Below are positions 33,170 to 41,886 of a DNA stretch of 64,000 nucleotides, piece after piece. Every line of letters begins with the position of its first letter. Positions within the stretch are counted from its first letter, which is position 1. Source of the stretch: Anaerolineaceae bacterium (GTDB lineage Bacteria > Chloroflexota > Anaerolineae > Aggregatilineales > Phototrophicaceae). The stretch spans positions 1,736,001-1,800,000 of the forward strand of contig NZXX01000001.1 of NCBI GenBank assembly GCA_002702065.1, in the 5' to 3' direction. The notes below the pieces were generated by a model. It did not search any database, was not told where the DNA came from, and was given only the letters and a program-made list of their open reading frames with translations. The translations under genes were made by a program, and so were the position numbers.

Positions 33170-33208
33170 TGCTTTACTCCTTTAGTTCCCCTAGTTAAGA
33201 AGTGAAAG

Positions 33209-34231
33209 TCACTCTGGTACGGCGATCTGTTCCGATTCCACCGTTGTCTTGCCCGGTTGGTAATCGACCGGTCTGTAACACAGGGCGCGTCGCGTTTCCG
33301 TGATTCGAACCTGAGGCGGCTTGATTTCGCGGCAAATCGGCTGGACATAGGGACAGCGTTCTGCAAACTTGCAGGCTGCGGCCTGATATTCCGCCAGTTC
33401 AAGCTCTGGTGGTTTTAGGTTGCGCTCCCATTTTTTGCCCACTGTCGGTACAGAATCGAGCAGGAGTTCGGTGTAGGGATGTGCAGCGTTGGTCAGAATT
33501 TCATCGGACGGCCCATACTCGACGACGTTACCCCGGTACATGATGGCAATGTAATCACTGACATAGTAGGCCGTTGACAGATCATGGGTGATGTAGATCA
33601 GGCTGACACCGTAGTTTTCCTTCAGCTCCAGGAACAGATTGACGATGTTCATGCGCAGCGATGCGTCAATCATGCTGACAGGTTCGTCGGCGACGATCAG
33701 CTTGGGACGGGGGATTAACCCGCGTGCGACGGAGATGCGCTGAAGCTCGCCCCCGGAAAACTGGTTGGGGTATTTACCCCGTACGGTGCTGATATCCAGC
33801 CCCACGGAGGTTAAGGCTTCGGCGACGACATCCTGGGCTTTGTTGCGCGATTTGGCGATGCCCAGCTGCAGGGCCGTGTCGAACAGGTAATTGTCGACCG
33901 TCTTGCGCATGCTGAAGGTTTCGAACGGATTCTGAAAAATCGGTTGAACAAAGCGGTAGTAATCCTTGCCGTGCAGCGCAGAGCGTGAGTCGAAAATGTC
34001 CTCCCCATCGATGAAGACATGGCCAGACGTGGGTTCGTGCAGCCGGAGCAGGATTTTGGCGAGCGTGGTTTTCCCGCTGCCGGATTCGCCGACGACACTC
34101 AGGATGCTTGGTTTATCCTTGGCCAGCGACAGGTTGACGTGGTCGACTGCGGTAAGTTGTGTGCCCCAAATAAGCCCGCCAATGCGAAATGTTTTGGTGA
34201 CATCACGAAACTCCAGCAGATGATTACTCAT
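33209..34231 (-). CDS. Oligopeptide/dipeptide-type ABC transporter ATPase (DppF-like)
   Basis: 340 residues. Walker A GESGSGKTT, the Q-loop (VQPIFQNPFETFS), signature FSGGELQRISVARGL and Walker B LIVADEPVSMID are intact. The C-terminal extension with CKFAERCPYVQPICREIKPP and a final Cys is the oligopeptide-transporter domain that carries four conserved cysteines. Partner of the DppD-like ATPase encoded just upstream, 29 bases away. Together with GH172 genes it suggests an oligosaccharide rather than a peptide substrate. Confidence 0.92.
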   Translation of the reverse strand: MSNHLLEFRDVTKTFRIGGLIWGTQLTAVDHVNLSLAKDKPSILSVVGESGSGKTTLAKILLRLHEPTSGHVFIDGEDIFDSRSALHGKDYYRFVQPIFQNPFETFSMRKTVDNYLFDTALQLGIAKSRNKAQDVVAEALTSVGLDISTVRGKYPNQFSGGELQRISVARGLIPRPKLIVADEPVSMIDASLRMNIVNLFLELKENYGVSLIYITHDLSTAYYVSDYIAIMYRGNVVEYGPSDEILTNAAHPYTELLLDSVPTVGKKWERNLKPPELELAEYQAAACKFAERCPYVQPICREIKPPQVRITETRRALCYRPVDYQPGKTTVESEQIAVPE

Positions 34232-34260
34232 TTTGGACCTTTCTCCCGGATGTGCAGCGG

Positions 34261-35217
34261 TTAATACAGATGACAGGCAACATAATGATCCGGTTCGATC
34301 TCTACCAGTTGCGGTTCTTTGGTACGGCAGACATCCATGACTTGTGGACAGCGTGCCGCAAACCGGCAGCCATCTGGTGGGTTGAGCAGGCTGGGCGGTC
34401 GCCCGGAGATTCCTTCTCGCTGCCGGCGATCACCCACTTTGGGCAAGGCTTCGATCAGTAGTTGGGTGTAGGGATGAAGAGGTTTATTGAAGATCGCTTC
34501 GGTTGGCCCCAGCTCGACCAGCTTGCCGGCATACATAATCGCCATGCGGTTGGTGATCTGATAATGCACGCCCATATCATGTGACACCATGACCAGGGTG
34601 TTTTTCATGCGGGCCTGCACTTCGGTCAGCATCATCAGAATGCCTTTTTGAACGACCACATCGAGTGCTGTAGTGGGTTCATCAGCCAGGACGATCTGCG
34701 GATGCAAGAAGGTGCCCAGGGCCACCAGGACTCGTTGTTTCATGCCCCCGCTGAGCTGATGGGGGTAGGATTTTAAAACTTCAACCGGTAGCTCCAGTTC
34801 TTTCAGATAGCCCGCGACGCGCTCCCGAATCACGTTCTTGTTCTGAATATCCTGGTTTTTGCCCACGGCATCGAAGAACTGCTTTTCGATGCGTACGACC
34901 GGGTTGAGTACGCTCATGGAGCCCTGTGGAATGTAGGAGATGTAGTCCCACCAGTGTTTACGGACTTCGCCCGGGCCAAGTATTTTAGGCTGGTTGCCAT
35001 TGGTAGACATCTCCGCCTGGTATTCGCCGGACACGATCCTGAGCGGCGGCTGCACATAGTCGTACAGCACTTTAAGCAGGGTCGACTTGCCACAGCCAGA
35101 CTCGCCTGCAATGCCGAGGATTTCATTCTCGCGAATGTCAAAGGTCACGCCATCAACCGCTTTGACCGTTCCTTTTGGGGTGTCGTAGTAAGCACGTAGG
35201 TCTCTCAGTTTAAGCAT
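34261..35217 (-). CDS. Oligopeptide/dipeptide-type ABC transporter ATPase (DppD-like)
   Basis: 318 residues with Walker A GESGCGKST, signature LSGGMKQRVLVALG, Walker [13 protein letters not shown], the H-loop in VSHDMG and the four-cysteine C-terminal domain (CRFAARCPQVMDVCRTKEPQ, then a final Cys). Its start lies 8 bases inside the end of the DppC-like permease gene, so translation is coupled. ATP hydrolysis partner of the DppF-like subunit. Confidence 0.92.
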   Translation of the reverse strand: MLKLRDLRAYYDTPKGTVKAVDGVTFDIRENEILGIAGESGCGKSTLLKVLYDYVQPPLRIVSGEYQAEMSTNGNQPKILGPGEVRKHWWDYISYIPQGSMSVLNPVVRIEKQFFDAVGKNQDIQNKNVIRERVAGYLKELELPVEVLKSYPHQLSGGMKQRVLVALGTFLHPQIVLADEPTTALDVVVQKGILMMLTEVQARMKNTLVMVSHDMGVHYQITNRMAIMYAGKLVELGPTEAIFNKPLHPYTQLLIEALPKVGDRRQREGISGRPPSLLNPPDGCRFAARCPQVMDVCRTKEPQLVEIEPDHYVACHLY

Positions 35218-36043
35218 ATTGGTGCCCTCGCTTTTCAGCGGACATGTCTGAAAAGCCTGTGGAAATCAGGAACAGTCCGAAAAAGAGCACGATGATCGCG
35301 ACCACAGGCGAACCGATCCACCACCAGCGCTGACCCAACAGGGCCTGATGTTGCAGCGCCCAGTAGATCATGGTCCCCAGGGTTGCCTGTTCCAGACTGG
35401 ACAGGCCAATCACCGCCAGACCGGATTCGGTCGCAATGGCAACCAGCACCGTGTTGACAAAGTTTGCCATCACCCAGGACAGAATGTAGGGGAGGATTTC
35501 CCGCGTGATGATAAAAAGCGTGCTGGAACCCGAAAACCGCGCTGTGTTGATGAACTCGCGTTCGCGCATACTGAGCGCAATTGAACGTGCCTGTCGGGCT
35601 GGCCACGGCCAGTTAAACAGGATGAGGATGATGCTGATGAGTAAAAGGGACGCGCGCCCCTGTAAGAGGGAGGCCATCAAAATCAGAATGGGTAGTGATG
35701 GTACGACGATAAATACGTCCATCAGCAGGGTCAGCACGCGGTCCACAATGCCGCCAATAAAGCCCGCCGTAAGGCCAGCCAGGACGCCGATGGCGGTCGC
35801 AAAAAACGCAACGACCACCCCAATGATGAGCGAGTTCTGGATAGCGAATGTGAGCAACCAGAACGTGTCCTGCCCAAGATTGGTGGTCCCAAGAAAATGC
35901 TCGGCACTGGGCGACAGATTGCGCGGTACGGCGTTCCATGAACGTACGTCATAAGGTGAGAAGAATGGCAGGATTCCGCCCAGTATGAGAAAGATGGCGA
36001 GCAGAAAAGTGCCGAATTTCAGTCTGTTATTCAACCGGGACAT
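35210..36043 (-). CDS. Dpp/Opp-type ABC transporter permease (DppC-like)
   Basis: 277 residues with about six membrane segments. HFLGTTNLGQDTFWLL is the conserved DppC region after the first segment, and the EAA-like coupling loop is MREREFINTARFSGSSTLFI. Shorter N terminus than its counterpart at 56922-58085, which has a long extracytoplasmic insert. Located 6 bases after the DppB-like gene. Confidence 0.9.
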   Translation of the reverse strand: MSRLNNRLKFGTFLLAIFLILGGILPFFSPYDVRSWNAVPRNLSPSAEHFLGTTNLGQDTFWLLTFAIQNSLIIGVVVAFFATAIGVLAGLTAGFIGGIVDRVLTLLMDVFIVVPSLPILILMASLLQGRASLLLISIILILFNWPWPARQARSIALSMREREFINTARFSGSSTLFIITREILPYILSWVMANFVNTVLVAIATESGLAVIGLSSLEQATLGTMIYWALQHQALLGQRWWWIGSPVVAIIVLFFGLFLISTGFSDMSAEKRGHQYA

Positions 36044-36049
36044 AGGTGT

Positions 36050-37048
36050 TTACCTGTGCTGAATGCGGGGATCAAACAACGGATAGACAATATCGACCAC
36101 GAGGGTCGCGGTGGCGACAGCAATAATGGAGATGCTGATCGTCCCCATCAGGAGGTTGTAGTCGCTTTGCAGCACTGCGGTGTGCGTCAGCGTGCCCAGG
36201 CCAGGGTACCCAAACAGAATTTCCGTGATGAGCGCACCATTGAAGATCGTACCAATCTGCAACGCCAGTACGGTGATTTGTGGCAGCAGAGCATTGCGCA
36301 TGACGTAACGAGTCATGATGCGCCCTTCGCCAACGCCTTTGAGTTTGGCAAAGTAAACAAAATCCTCTTCTGCCAAGCCGCTGGACAGCGCTTTCATGCT
36401 GAGCACCCACCATCCAAAACCGACGACAACGATTGACAGCGCGGGTAAAACCGAGTTGAAGATGGCGCTGGAAATGAATTCCCAGGTAAAGGGGGCGCCG
36501 CGCACACTAAACGACAGCGGAAAGATAGGATTGATGTGCACAAACAGGATAATCAGAATCAGCGCTGAGATGTAATAGGGTATGGGATAAACCAGAATCG
36601 CAATGGTTTCCATAATCTTGGAGTAACGCTTATTGCGTTGATACCCGGCGATCAGGCCAATCGCGTTCCCAATAATCCAGGCGATGATGGTGGAAAACAA
36701 CAGCAGCCCCAGTGTCCAGGGCAGGGCACGCCCGATGAGGTCATTCACGGGTGTGGGGAACATTGCCAGCGACGGCCCAAAGTCACCCGTGACAAAGATT
36801 CGCTTAAAGAAACCCAGATATTGCTCGAGCAGGGTGCCTTCAAGCCCGAATGCCTGGGTGAGAGTCTCGCGCATTGCCTGAACCTGTTCAGGTTGCATAT
36901 AAGCGCCCTGGGACATAATTCGCCCAAGCATGGCCTCGACCGGGTTCGATGGCAGGAAACGGGGTACGAAAAATACAATCGTAATGCCGATCCATATGAC
37001 GAGGGCGTAGGTAATAAGTCGGGAGACCAAAAACCGCACAAAATGCAT
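36050..37048 (-). CDS. Dpp/Opp-type ABC transporter permease (DppB-like)
   Basis: 332 residues, six membrane segments. The first is at about 11-30 and is followed by the long loop with LPSNPVEAMLG and TGDFGPSLAMFPTPV typical of DppB/OppB. The coupling loop is DFVYFAKLKGVGEGRIMTRY. AAAGGA precedes the ATG. First membrane gene after the binding protein, separated from it by a strong hairpin. Confidence 0.9.
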   Translation of the reverse strand: MHFVRFLVSRLITYALVIWIGITIVFFVPRFLPSNPVEAMLGRIMSQGAYMQPEQVQAMRETLTQAFGLEGTLLEQYLGFFKRIFVTGDFGPSLAMFPTPVNDLIGRALPWTLGLLLFSTIIAWIIGNAIGLIAGYQRNKRYSKIMETIAILVYPIPYYISALILIILFVHINPIFPLSFSVRGAPFTWEFISSAIFNSVLPALSIVVVGFGWWVLSMKALSSGLAEEDFVYFAKLKGVGEGRIMTRYVMRNALLPQITVLALQIGTIFNGALITEILFGYPGLGTLTHTAVLQSDYNLLMGTISISIIAVATATLVVDIVYPLFDPRIQHR

Positions 37049-37068
37049 CTTAAGTCCTTTTCAAAATA

Positions 37069-37114
37069 CAGGCCGGATGCAGCCGTCGTGCTCCACCCGG
37101 CCTGCCTTTTTTTT
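37069..37114 (-). terminator. Hairpin between binding-protein and permease genes
   Basis: CAGGCCGG/CCGGCCTG arms (37069-37076 and 37097-37104) form a perfect 8-base-pair stem with a 20-base loop. In the minus-strand reading TATTTTG follows, and A8 precedes it, so it would also act as a terminator for plus-strand transcripts (T8 at 37107-37114). Confidence 0.65.
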
Positions 37115-37129
37115 ACTAACGAGGCGTTA

Positions 37130-39037
37130 TTATTGCCCGCCCGTCGGCTGGAACTGGGGCGTCATGTATTTGAACAGTGACCACCACCACCACGGCCCTT
37201 CATAGGCGTTATCCGAAGTCGGCATATTGTCCCAGTAGTACGTGTCTACCGGCACAAACTTCGACGTGCCGAACATGGGCAGCCAGGGCATTTCAGCGAT
37301 CCACGCCTTCATGAATTCGGTTGTCAATTCAATCGTCTGCGGATCGGTGCTGGTCAGCCCTTCGATCTGATCAAGATAGTTGCTGAGGACATCGCTGCTG
37401 TGCCGGTGCGGATTGCCCGGTGCCGGTTCGCCCACAGGAACAATGAACTTCTGATGCCAGGCACCGTTCATGCTATCGAACACGTCCGGGATAACACCAC
37501 AGCCCGGCCAGTAAGAACCGGCATCGTAGGTCCCGTTTGCGTTGCTGGACCAGAACGTGCCGCTTTCCATCTGCTGAACATTGGCATCAATACCGAACTG
37601 ACGCCAGGAGTCGGCGACGGCAAATGCCAAACGCCCGGACTGAACCTCGAAGTTGGCCGGTGCATTGATGGAAATCTGCCAGGGCGAACCATCCGGCAGC
37701 AGCCAGTTGCCACCGCCATCGCGGGAGAAGCCAGCGCCTTCCAGCATTTCCGTCGCTTTGTCGGGGTCATGTTTCCACCAGCCAACACCGAACAGGTCGA
37801 TCAGTGCAGCTTCATCCGTGGGGATGCCCTCAATACCCTGACTGCGCAGGTTTTCGGCGATGCGAACGGCGAAATCCGGGTCGAATGGCTTGTAGCCATC
37901 TTCAAACTCAAAGTCGATCAGCCAGTCGCGCATGGGTTTGTGGTAGGTTTCTTGCAGGACCGAAATCGGCGGGACAGGCAGCGGCGAGACGCGCAGCATA
38001 CCGGCGAATGTTGCCAGGGAGACACTCTCAATATCGGTTGCCAGTGCCAGTGCCCAGCGGACATCCTGCTGATCGTACGGTGGGTTAACATTGACGAAAG
38101 CAATGCCGCGTTCGCACGGATCATCGAGGTTGGCGTAGGGGAAGCTCTCGAACCAGGCGCGCGCATACTCGTTCTGGCCTTGCAGAATTTCCCAGCTTTC
38201 GGGCGTGATGTCGGTGAAAATGTCGAGGTTGTGCTGTACACCCGCGATGATACGACGTTCTTCTGGGCCATAGAAACGGAACAGAATATACTGCGGGCCT
38301 GGTTCACCAATCAACATACCTACGTCAGTGCGTTCCCAGTCTTCACGCTTTTCGTACAGGAACCACGCACCCTGAGGATCCGATTCCCGAAGGATGTATG
38401 GGCCGCTGGATACCGGCGGATAGTTGTTGAAGGTTGCCGGATCTTCGTTTTCCCAGATGTGCTTGGGCACCAGACGGAACCCGTCACCCCAAACGGTTAC
38501 ACCAAGGGTTTGGCTGAGGCGAGGTTCGGGCCGTTTGGTGGTCAGTTCCATCGTATAATTATCGACGATTTCATAGCTGTCGACGACCTGTGACAAAAAG
38601 CCGCTGTAAGGAAATTCGGGCGTATTCAGCACGGTGTCGATGGTATATGCCATATCGTCAATCGTGATTTCGACCCCATCGCTCCAGTACATCCCTTCAC
38701 GCAGGGTGATGCGGAACTGCGTGTAGTCATCATTCAGGGGTTCCGGCATCTCGGCAGCTAACGCCGGGAACTGTTCACCGGTGATTGTGTTGATTTCCCA
38801 CAAATTGGTGAACACGAGCTGATGCAGGCCCGATGAAAAGCGGGTGCCGCTTTGATAAGGATTGGTTTGCGTGGGATTGTCGATACGACCGTCGAGCTGA
38901 TCGACGATGAGTGTTTCGGTACGGGGGGTGCCGGCTTCGGTCATTTCCTGGGCCGAAACCGATGTCACCATCAGCAGAAGCAGCACTGTCAGAATGACGG
39001 TGAAACGCCAAAAGCTATTCTGACTTCGCGTTTTCAT
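37130..39037 (-). CDS. ABC transporter substrate-binding protein, family 5 (Dpp/Opp type)
   Basis: 635 residues. The signal peptide (MKTRSQNSFWRFTVILTVLL to VSAQ) has no lipobox. Family 5 features are FTNLWEINTITGEQFPALAA, LREGMYWSDGVEITIDDMAY, GPYILRES and WALALATDI. TTAGGAG lies before the ATG. The cognate DppBCDF and two GH172 enzymes follow, so the ligand is likely a furanose-containing oligosaccharide. It is transcribed divergently from a GntR-LacI regulator with candidate operators between them. Confidence 0.9.
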   Translation of the reverse strand: MKTRSQNSFWRFTVILTVLLLLMVTSVSAQEMTEAGTPRTETLIVDQLDGRIDNPTQTNPYQSGTRFSSGLHQLVFTNLWEINTITGEQFPALAAEMPEPLNDDYTQFRITLREGMYWSDGVEITIDDMAYTIDTVLNTPEFPYSGFLSQVVDSYEIVDNYTMELTTKRPEPRLSQTLGVTVWGDGFRLVPKHIWENEDPATFNNYPPVSSGPYILRESDPQGAWFLYEKREDWERTDVGMLIGEPGPQYILFRFYGPEERRIIAGVQHNLDIFTDITPESWEILQGQNEYARAWFESFPYANLDDPCERGIAFVNVNPPYDQQDVRWALALATDIESVSLATFAGMLRVSPLPVPPISVLQETYHKPMRDWLIDFEFEDGYKPFDPDFAVRIAENLRSQGIEGIPTDEAALIDLFGVGWWKHDPDKATEMLEGAGFSRDGGGNWLLPDGSPWQISINAPANFEVQSGRLAFAVADSWRQFGIDANVQQMESGTFWSSNANGTYDAGSYWPGCGVIPDVFDSMNGAWHQKFIVPVGEPAPGNPHRHSSDVLSNYLDQIEGLTSTDPQTIELTTEFMKAWIAEMPWLPMFGTSKFVPVDTYYWDNMPTSDNAYEGPWWWWSLFKYMTPQFQPTGGQ

Positions 39038-39201
39038 TGCGTAATTCTCCTAATTAATAATAGATACATTTCGTAAAGCCGTGCGAATAGTTTGCTGTAT
39101 GAGTAATTTCCCTCCTTTTTCCAACCTCGGTGTCGGTTTACTTCATGATCAAAGCTTGTTCATCAATGCCGAGATGGCTTCAAATTGTCCTCAAAATATG
39201 C

Positions 39202-39241
39202 GTGTACCACTGTGTACCCCTATGATGTGGTACACTATACT
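39202..39241. promoter_or_regulatory. Inverted-repeat operator and -10 box before the GntR-LacI gene
   Basis: GTGTACCAC (39202-39210) and GTGGTACAC (39227-39235) are perfect 9-base inverted arms, with a third GTGTACC-like copy (39212-39218) between them. TATACT (39236-39241) abuts the right arm and could be the -10 box for the regulator gene. The rest of the 245-base divergent gap 39038-39282 shows no other clear element. Confidence 0.45.
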
Positions 39242-39282
39242 ACAGATCAGTACTTGTGGCAAATGCAATCTCATGTAACATT

Positions 39283-40419
39283 ATGGTGATGAAAGATCAG
39301 TTCAGTTCAGAAGACCACATCTACATTCAGCTCGCAGCGTTGCTCCGTTCGCAAATTGAGCACGGCCATCTTACCGGAAAAATCCCCGGTATTCGGGATC
39401 TAGCTCAGCAGTATTCCGTGAATGTCAAAACTGCGAATAAAGCCGTATCGCTGCTGGTTCAGGACGGGCACCTGTTTCGCTTGCGTGGTAAAGGGACCTT
39501 TGTCGCCGACGGGACCAGTGAACACGATACCCATGTGCTGGTTGGCTTTATCCTGACGGATATTGTTAATCCCTATTTCGCGCATCTGGCCCAGGCGTTG
39601 CAGGATATCGCTGGCGAACACAACATGACGGTGATCGTCAATACGACTCATGGCAGCCACGATGCGTTGTTACAGATCCTCGATTCTTATGAAAAACAGA
39701 ATGCCCAATTGCTGATTGTGCAGGGTGGTGTGGCCCGCAACAAAACACACTTCGAAACCATTACGCGCACGGGCATTCCCGTGATTGGCATGCATACCCG
39801 CATTCAGAGTATTGACGATGTTTGGTCGGATATGCGGGCCGGCGCACAACTGGTGACCGATCATCTGATAAAAATGGGTGGTGCGCAGGTGGGCTATATT
39901 TCCGGGTCTGATGAGCCTGTTCATCAAACCGGGCGCTTTCAGGGGTACCGGGATGCATTGGTCAGCAAGGGTTTCAATGTCGACATGCGGTTTGTGGCAG
40001 AAACGGATCCCACTTATCGGGGTGGGCATAATGTCGTGCTGGACATGATCGACAGTGGCAATCTGCCAGCCGCGCTCCTGTTTTACAATCAGATTATGGC
40101 AATGGGGGGCGTGAGCGCCTTGCTCAGCCGTGGCTTGAAAGTGCCGGATGATGTCGCGATTGCCAGTATTGATGACAGCATCGACACATCGCAGATGCTG
40201 GTACCGACGACGACTATCGACTTTTCCGCAGAAGAGGCCGCCCGCCAGACACTTCAGTTGTGCCGACGCCGGTTGACTTCGCCGGGTGCGCCGACCATAC
40301 ATGCCCGCATTGCACCTTCGCTTATCACGCGCGAATCCTCCAGTGTGAAGTTGACAGCCGAGCCCCTGAACGCAGATGACAAAACGGGTTCGATCAATCC
40401 GGGTATGTCAGCTGACTGA
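39283..40419 (+). CDS. GntR-LacI hybrid transcriptional regulator
   Basis: About 378 residues from the ATG at 39283 (39289 equally possible; neither has a good ribosome site). An N-terminal GntR winged helix (GIRDLAQQYSVNVKTANKAV, then GKGTFVAD) is joined to a LacI-type periplasmic-binding-fold domain (VGFILTDIVNPYFAHLAQAL; VAIASIDDSIDTSQML). This AraR-like architecture is used for sugar-responsive repressors. It is divergent from the Dpp/GH172 operon and lies 191 bases upstream of the epimerase-to-DgaE operon, so it could control either or both. Confidence 0.88.
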   Translation: MVMKDQFSSEDHIYIQLAALLRSQIEHGHLTGKIPGIRDLAQQYSVNVKTANKAVSLLVQDGHLFRLRGKGTFVADGTSEHDTHVLVGFILTDIVNPYFAHLAQALQDIAGEHNMTVIVNTTHGSHDALLQILDSYEKQNAQLLIVQGGVARNKTHFETITRTGIPVIGMHTRIQSIDDVWSDMRAGAQLVTDHLIKMGGAQVGYISGSDEPVHQTGRFQGYRDALVSKGFNVDMRFVAETDPTYRGGHNVVLDMIDSGNLPAALLFYNQIMAMGGVSALLSRGLKVPDDVAIASIDDSIDTSQMLVPTTTIDFSAEEAARQTLQLCRRRLTSPGAPTIHARIAPSLITRESSSVKLTAEPLNADDKTGSINPGMSAD

Positions 40420-40517
40420 TCGCCTTGTGTCGCCGCAGTCTGTTCCCTAAGTTTCCAATTGCATACGAGATGACGTCTGCTGCCTGTGGGCGACAGCCTG
40501 TTAAACCAGGCAAATTC

Positions 40518-40547
40518 TTGTGAACCACGGAAAAGAGGGAGTATCAT
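40518..40547 (+). promoter_or_regulatory. Possible promoter of the epimerase operon
   Basis: TTGTGA (40518-40523) and TATCAT (40542-40547) with an 18-base spacer, about 65 bases before the epimerase ATG. Weak match; supported by the inverted repeat just downstream. Confidence 0.3.
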
Positions 40548-40562
40548 CTCCGGGTATTTGTG

Positions 40563-40585
40563 ATCCGGTAACCGGACTACCGGAT
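40563..40585. promoter_or_regulatory. Inverted repeat, candidate operator
   Basis: ATCCGGTA (40563-40570) and TACCGGAT (40578-40585) are perfect 8-base arms around a 7-base centre. It lies between the possible promoter and the ribosome site of the epimerase gene, where a bound repressor would block transcription. Confidence 0.45.
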
Positions 40586-40610
40586 TGGACACCATGCAAA
40601 GGAGCTTTCT

Positions 40611-41321
40611 ATGCGGCTACTGGTTGTTGGCGCCAGCGGATTTGTTGGTACGCTGGTGGTGCCATTCCTCGCCGAGCAGCATCAACTACGAGTTTTTGAT
40701 CGCCAGCCACCGCAAATGAGTGAACTGGATTTTGTCCAGGGTGATGTGACCTGCTATCAGGACCTCGCTGGTGCGATGGATGGCATCGATGCGGTTGTTT
40801 ATATGGCGATGGGCAGTCTGAACTGGCAGGAGGAAGCCGGCATTGTCTCGGCTTATGACGTCAATATCAAGGGGGTGCACCTGGCACTGCGGGCCGCGCA
40901 CGAAGCCGGGGTTCAGCAGGCTGTTTACACCAGCTCGATGTCGGTTTATGGCGGCGATTTGATGCAGCGGACTTTCCCGGATGAAGGGATAACCCCTGAC
41001 GCGACCAATCTTTATGGGTTTACCAAGCGTATGGGTGAGGAAGTCTGCCAGAACGCGGCCCGCGAGTGGGGCATGAATGTCAATGCTCTGCGCTTATGTC
41101 ACCCGACGGCTGAGGAAAAGTGGCTGGAGGAGACGCGATCAGGCGTGCCGACGATTGCGACAATGGCCCGCGACGTTGCCAATGCACTGATGGCTGCGGC
41201 TGCTTATCAGGGCGGCTTTCAGGCATTCACGATCAGTGGGGATTATGAGCAAAAAGTGATGAATATGGCGAAGGCCAAACGCCTGCTGGGTTGGGAACCC
41301 CTGGCCCGGCCTGTGAAGTGA
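40611..41321 (+). CDS. NAD-dependent epimerase/dehydratase family protein (uronate dehydrogenase-like)
   Basis: 236 residues with an AAAGGAG ribosome site. Rossmann motif GASGFVG at residues 7-13, a catalytic Ser region YTSSMSVYGG and YGFTK as Tyr-Lys pair. The order of motifs and the small size resemble uronate dehydrogenase and related sugar oxidoreductases more than nucleotide-sugar epimerases (about 310-330 residues). First gene of a four-gene catabolic operon with a metallohydrolase and a DgaE-like lyase. It might oxidise a sugar to an aldonate or aldarate intermediate; the substrate is unproven. Confidence 0.75.
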   Translation: MRLLVVGASGFVGTLVVPFLAEQHQLRVFDRQPPQMSELDFVQGDVTCYQDLAGAMDGIDAVVYMAMGSLNWQEEAGIVSAYDVNIKGVHLALRAAHEAGVQQAVYTSSMSVYGGDLMQRTFPDEGITPDATNLYGFTKRMGEEVCQNAAREWGMNVNALRLCHPTAEEKWLEETRSGVPTIATMARDVANALMAAAAYQGGFQAFTISGDYEQKVMNMAKAKRLLGWEPLARPVK

Positions 41322-41338
41322 GCACAGAAGGAGCAAGC

Positions 41339-41863
41339 ATGACATTTCAGGTCAAGAAGCGCGGCAAATTAACCTACTATTATGAAGGCGACGACCCGGT
41401 GCTGTCCAACATGGTGGTCGAAACGCTGCCTGATGGTGATCTCCGCATTTGTTTTTCCGGCCTGACGGGTGGCTATTCAGCCAGTGGCATTCTGAAGCTG
41501 GATGACGTGACATTCATGGAGCCGGAAATCGAGATTCCGCTGGTGTTCAAATGCTGGGAAATGTGGCTGCAAGAAGCCGGAATTTGCCAGTCCATCGCGG
41601 ATGTCGATTTTGTTGAGATTCACGCGTTTGGCTGCCAGCCGAAAGCACCGAATCCGCTGGTTGACCCGGCAGGGTTTATCAAGGAACAGGAGCGCCTGCG
41701 GGAAGCCTATGCGCGCGCCTACCGCAAGTTCTTCAAGGAACAGTGCCCGGACAATGGGGTTCCGGCACGGTTTACGGTCCACGTCGTTGATGTGCCGGAC
41801 AAGGCTGCATCCTACGAGTTTTACGGTACGGCATTGTATCAGCGTGCGCTGCACGATTCTTAA
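41339..41863 (+). CDS. Conserved-looking hypothetical protein
   Basis: 174 residues; AGAAGGAGC precedes the ATG at 41339. No signal peptide or membrane segment. The N-terminal third (TFQVKKRGKLTYYYEG, VVETLPDGDLRICFSGLTGG) looks beta-rich. A central Cys-Trp stretch (FKCWEMWLQEAGICQ) and a charged helix (EQERLREAYARAYRKFFKEQ) follow. I do not recognise the family. It sits 17 bases after the epimerase and 23 bases before the metallohydrolase, all in one direction, so it likely takes part in the same pathway, perhaps as an isomerase, small enzyme or accessory subunit. Confidence 0.7.
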   Translation: MTFQVKKRGKLTYYYEGDDPVLSNMVVETLPDGDLRICFSGLTGGYSASGILKLDDVTFMEPEIEIPLVFKCWEMWLQEAGICQSIADVDFVEIHAFGCQPKAPNPLVDPAGFIKEQERLREAYARAYRKFFKEQCPDNGVPARFTVHVVDVPDKAASYEFYGTALYQRALHDS

Positions 41864-41886
41864 CTTCTCGATTGAAAAGGACATTT

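Noticed and set aside
37069..37114. Terminator for a plus-strand transcript (perfect stem followed by T8)
   Set aside because: No plus-strand gene ends nearby; the hairpin is read instead as the element after the minus-strand binding-protein gene.
37400..38593. Long plus-strand open frame (about 400 codons) opposite the family 5 binding-protein gene
   Set aside because: It lies wholly antisense to a gene with clear family motifs and a signal peptide, shows no recognisable domain, and is explained by the codon bias of the real gene.
33209..39037. True dipeptide/oligopeptide importer
   Set aside because: Possible by sequence family, but linkage to two GH172 genes and lack of peptidases in the operon make an oligosaccharide substrate more likely.
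40611..41321. UDP-glucose 4-epimerase (GalE)
   Set aside because: At 236 residues it is about 100 shorter than GalE, lacks the C-terminal nucleotide-sugar domain, and sits in a catabolic operon.
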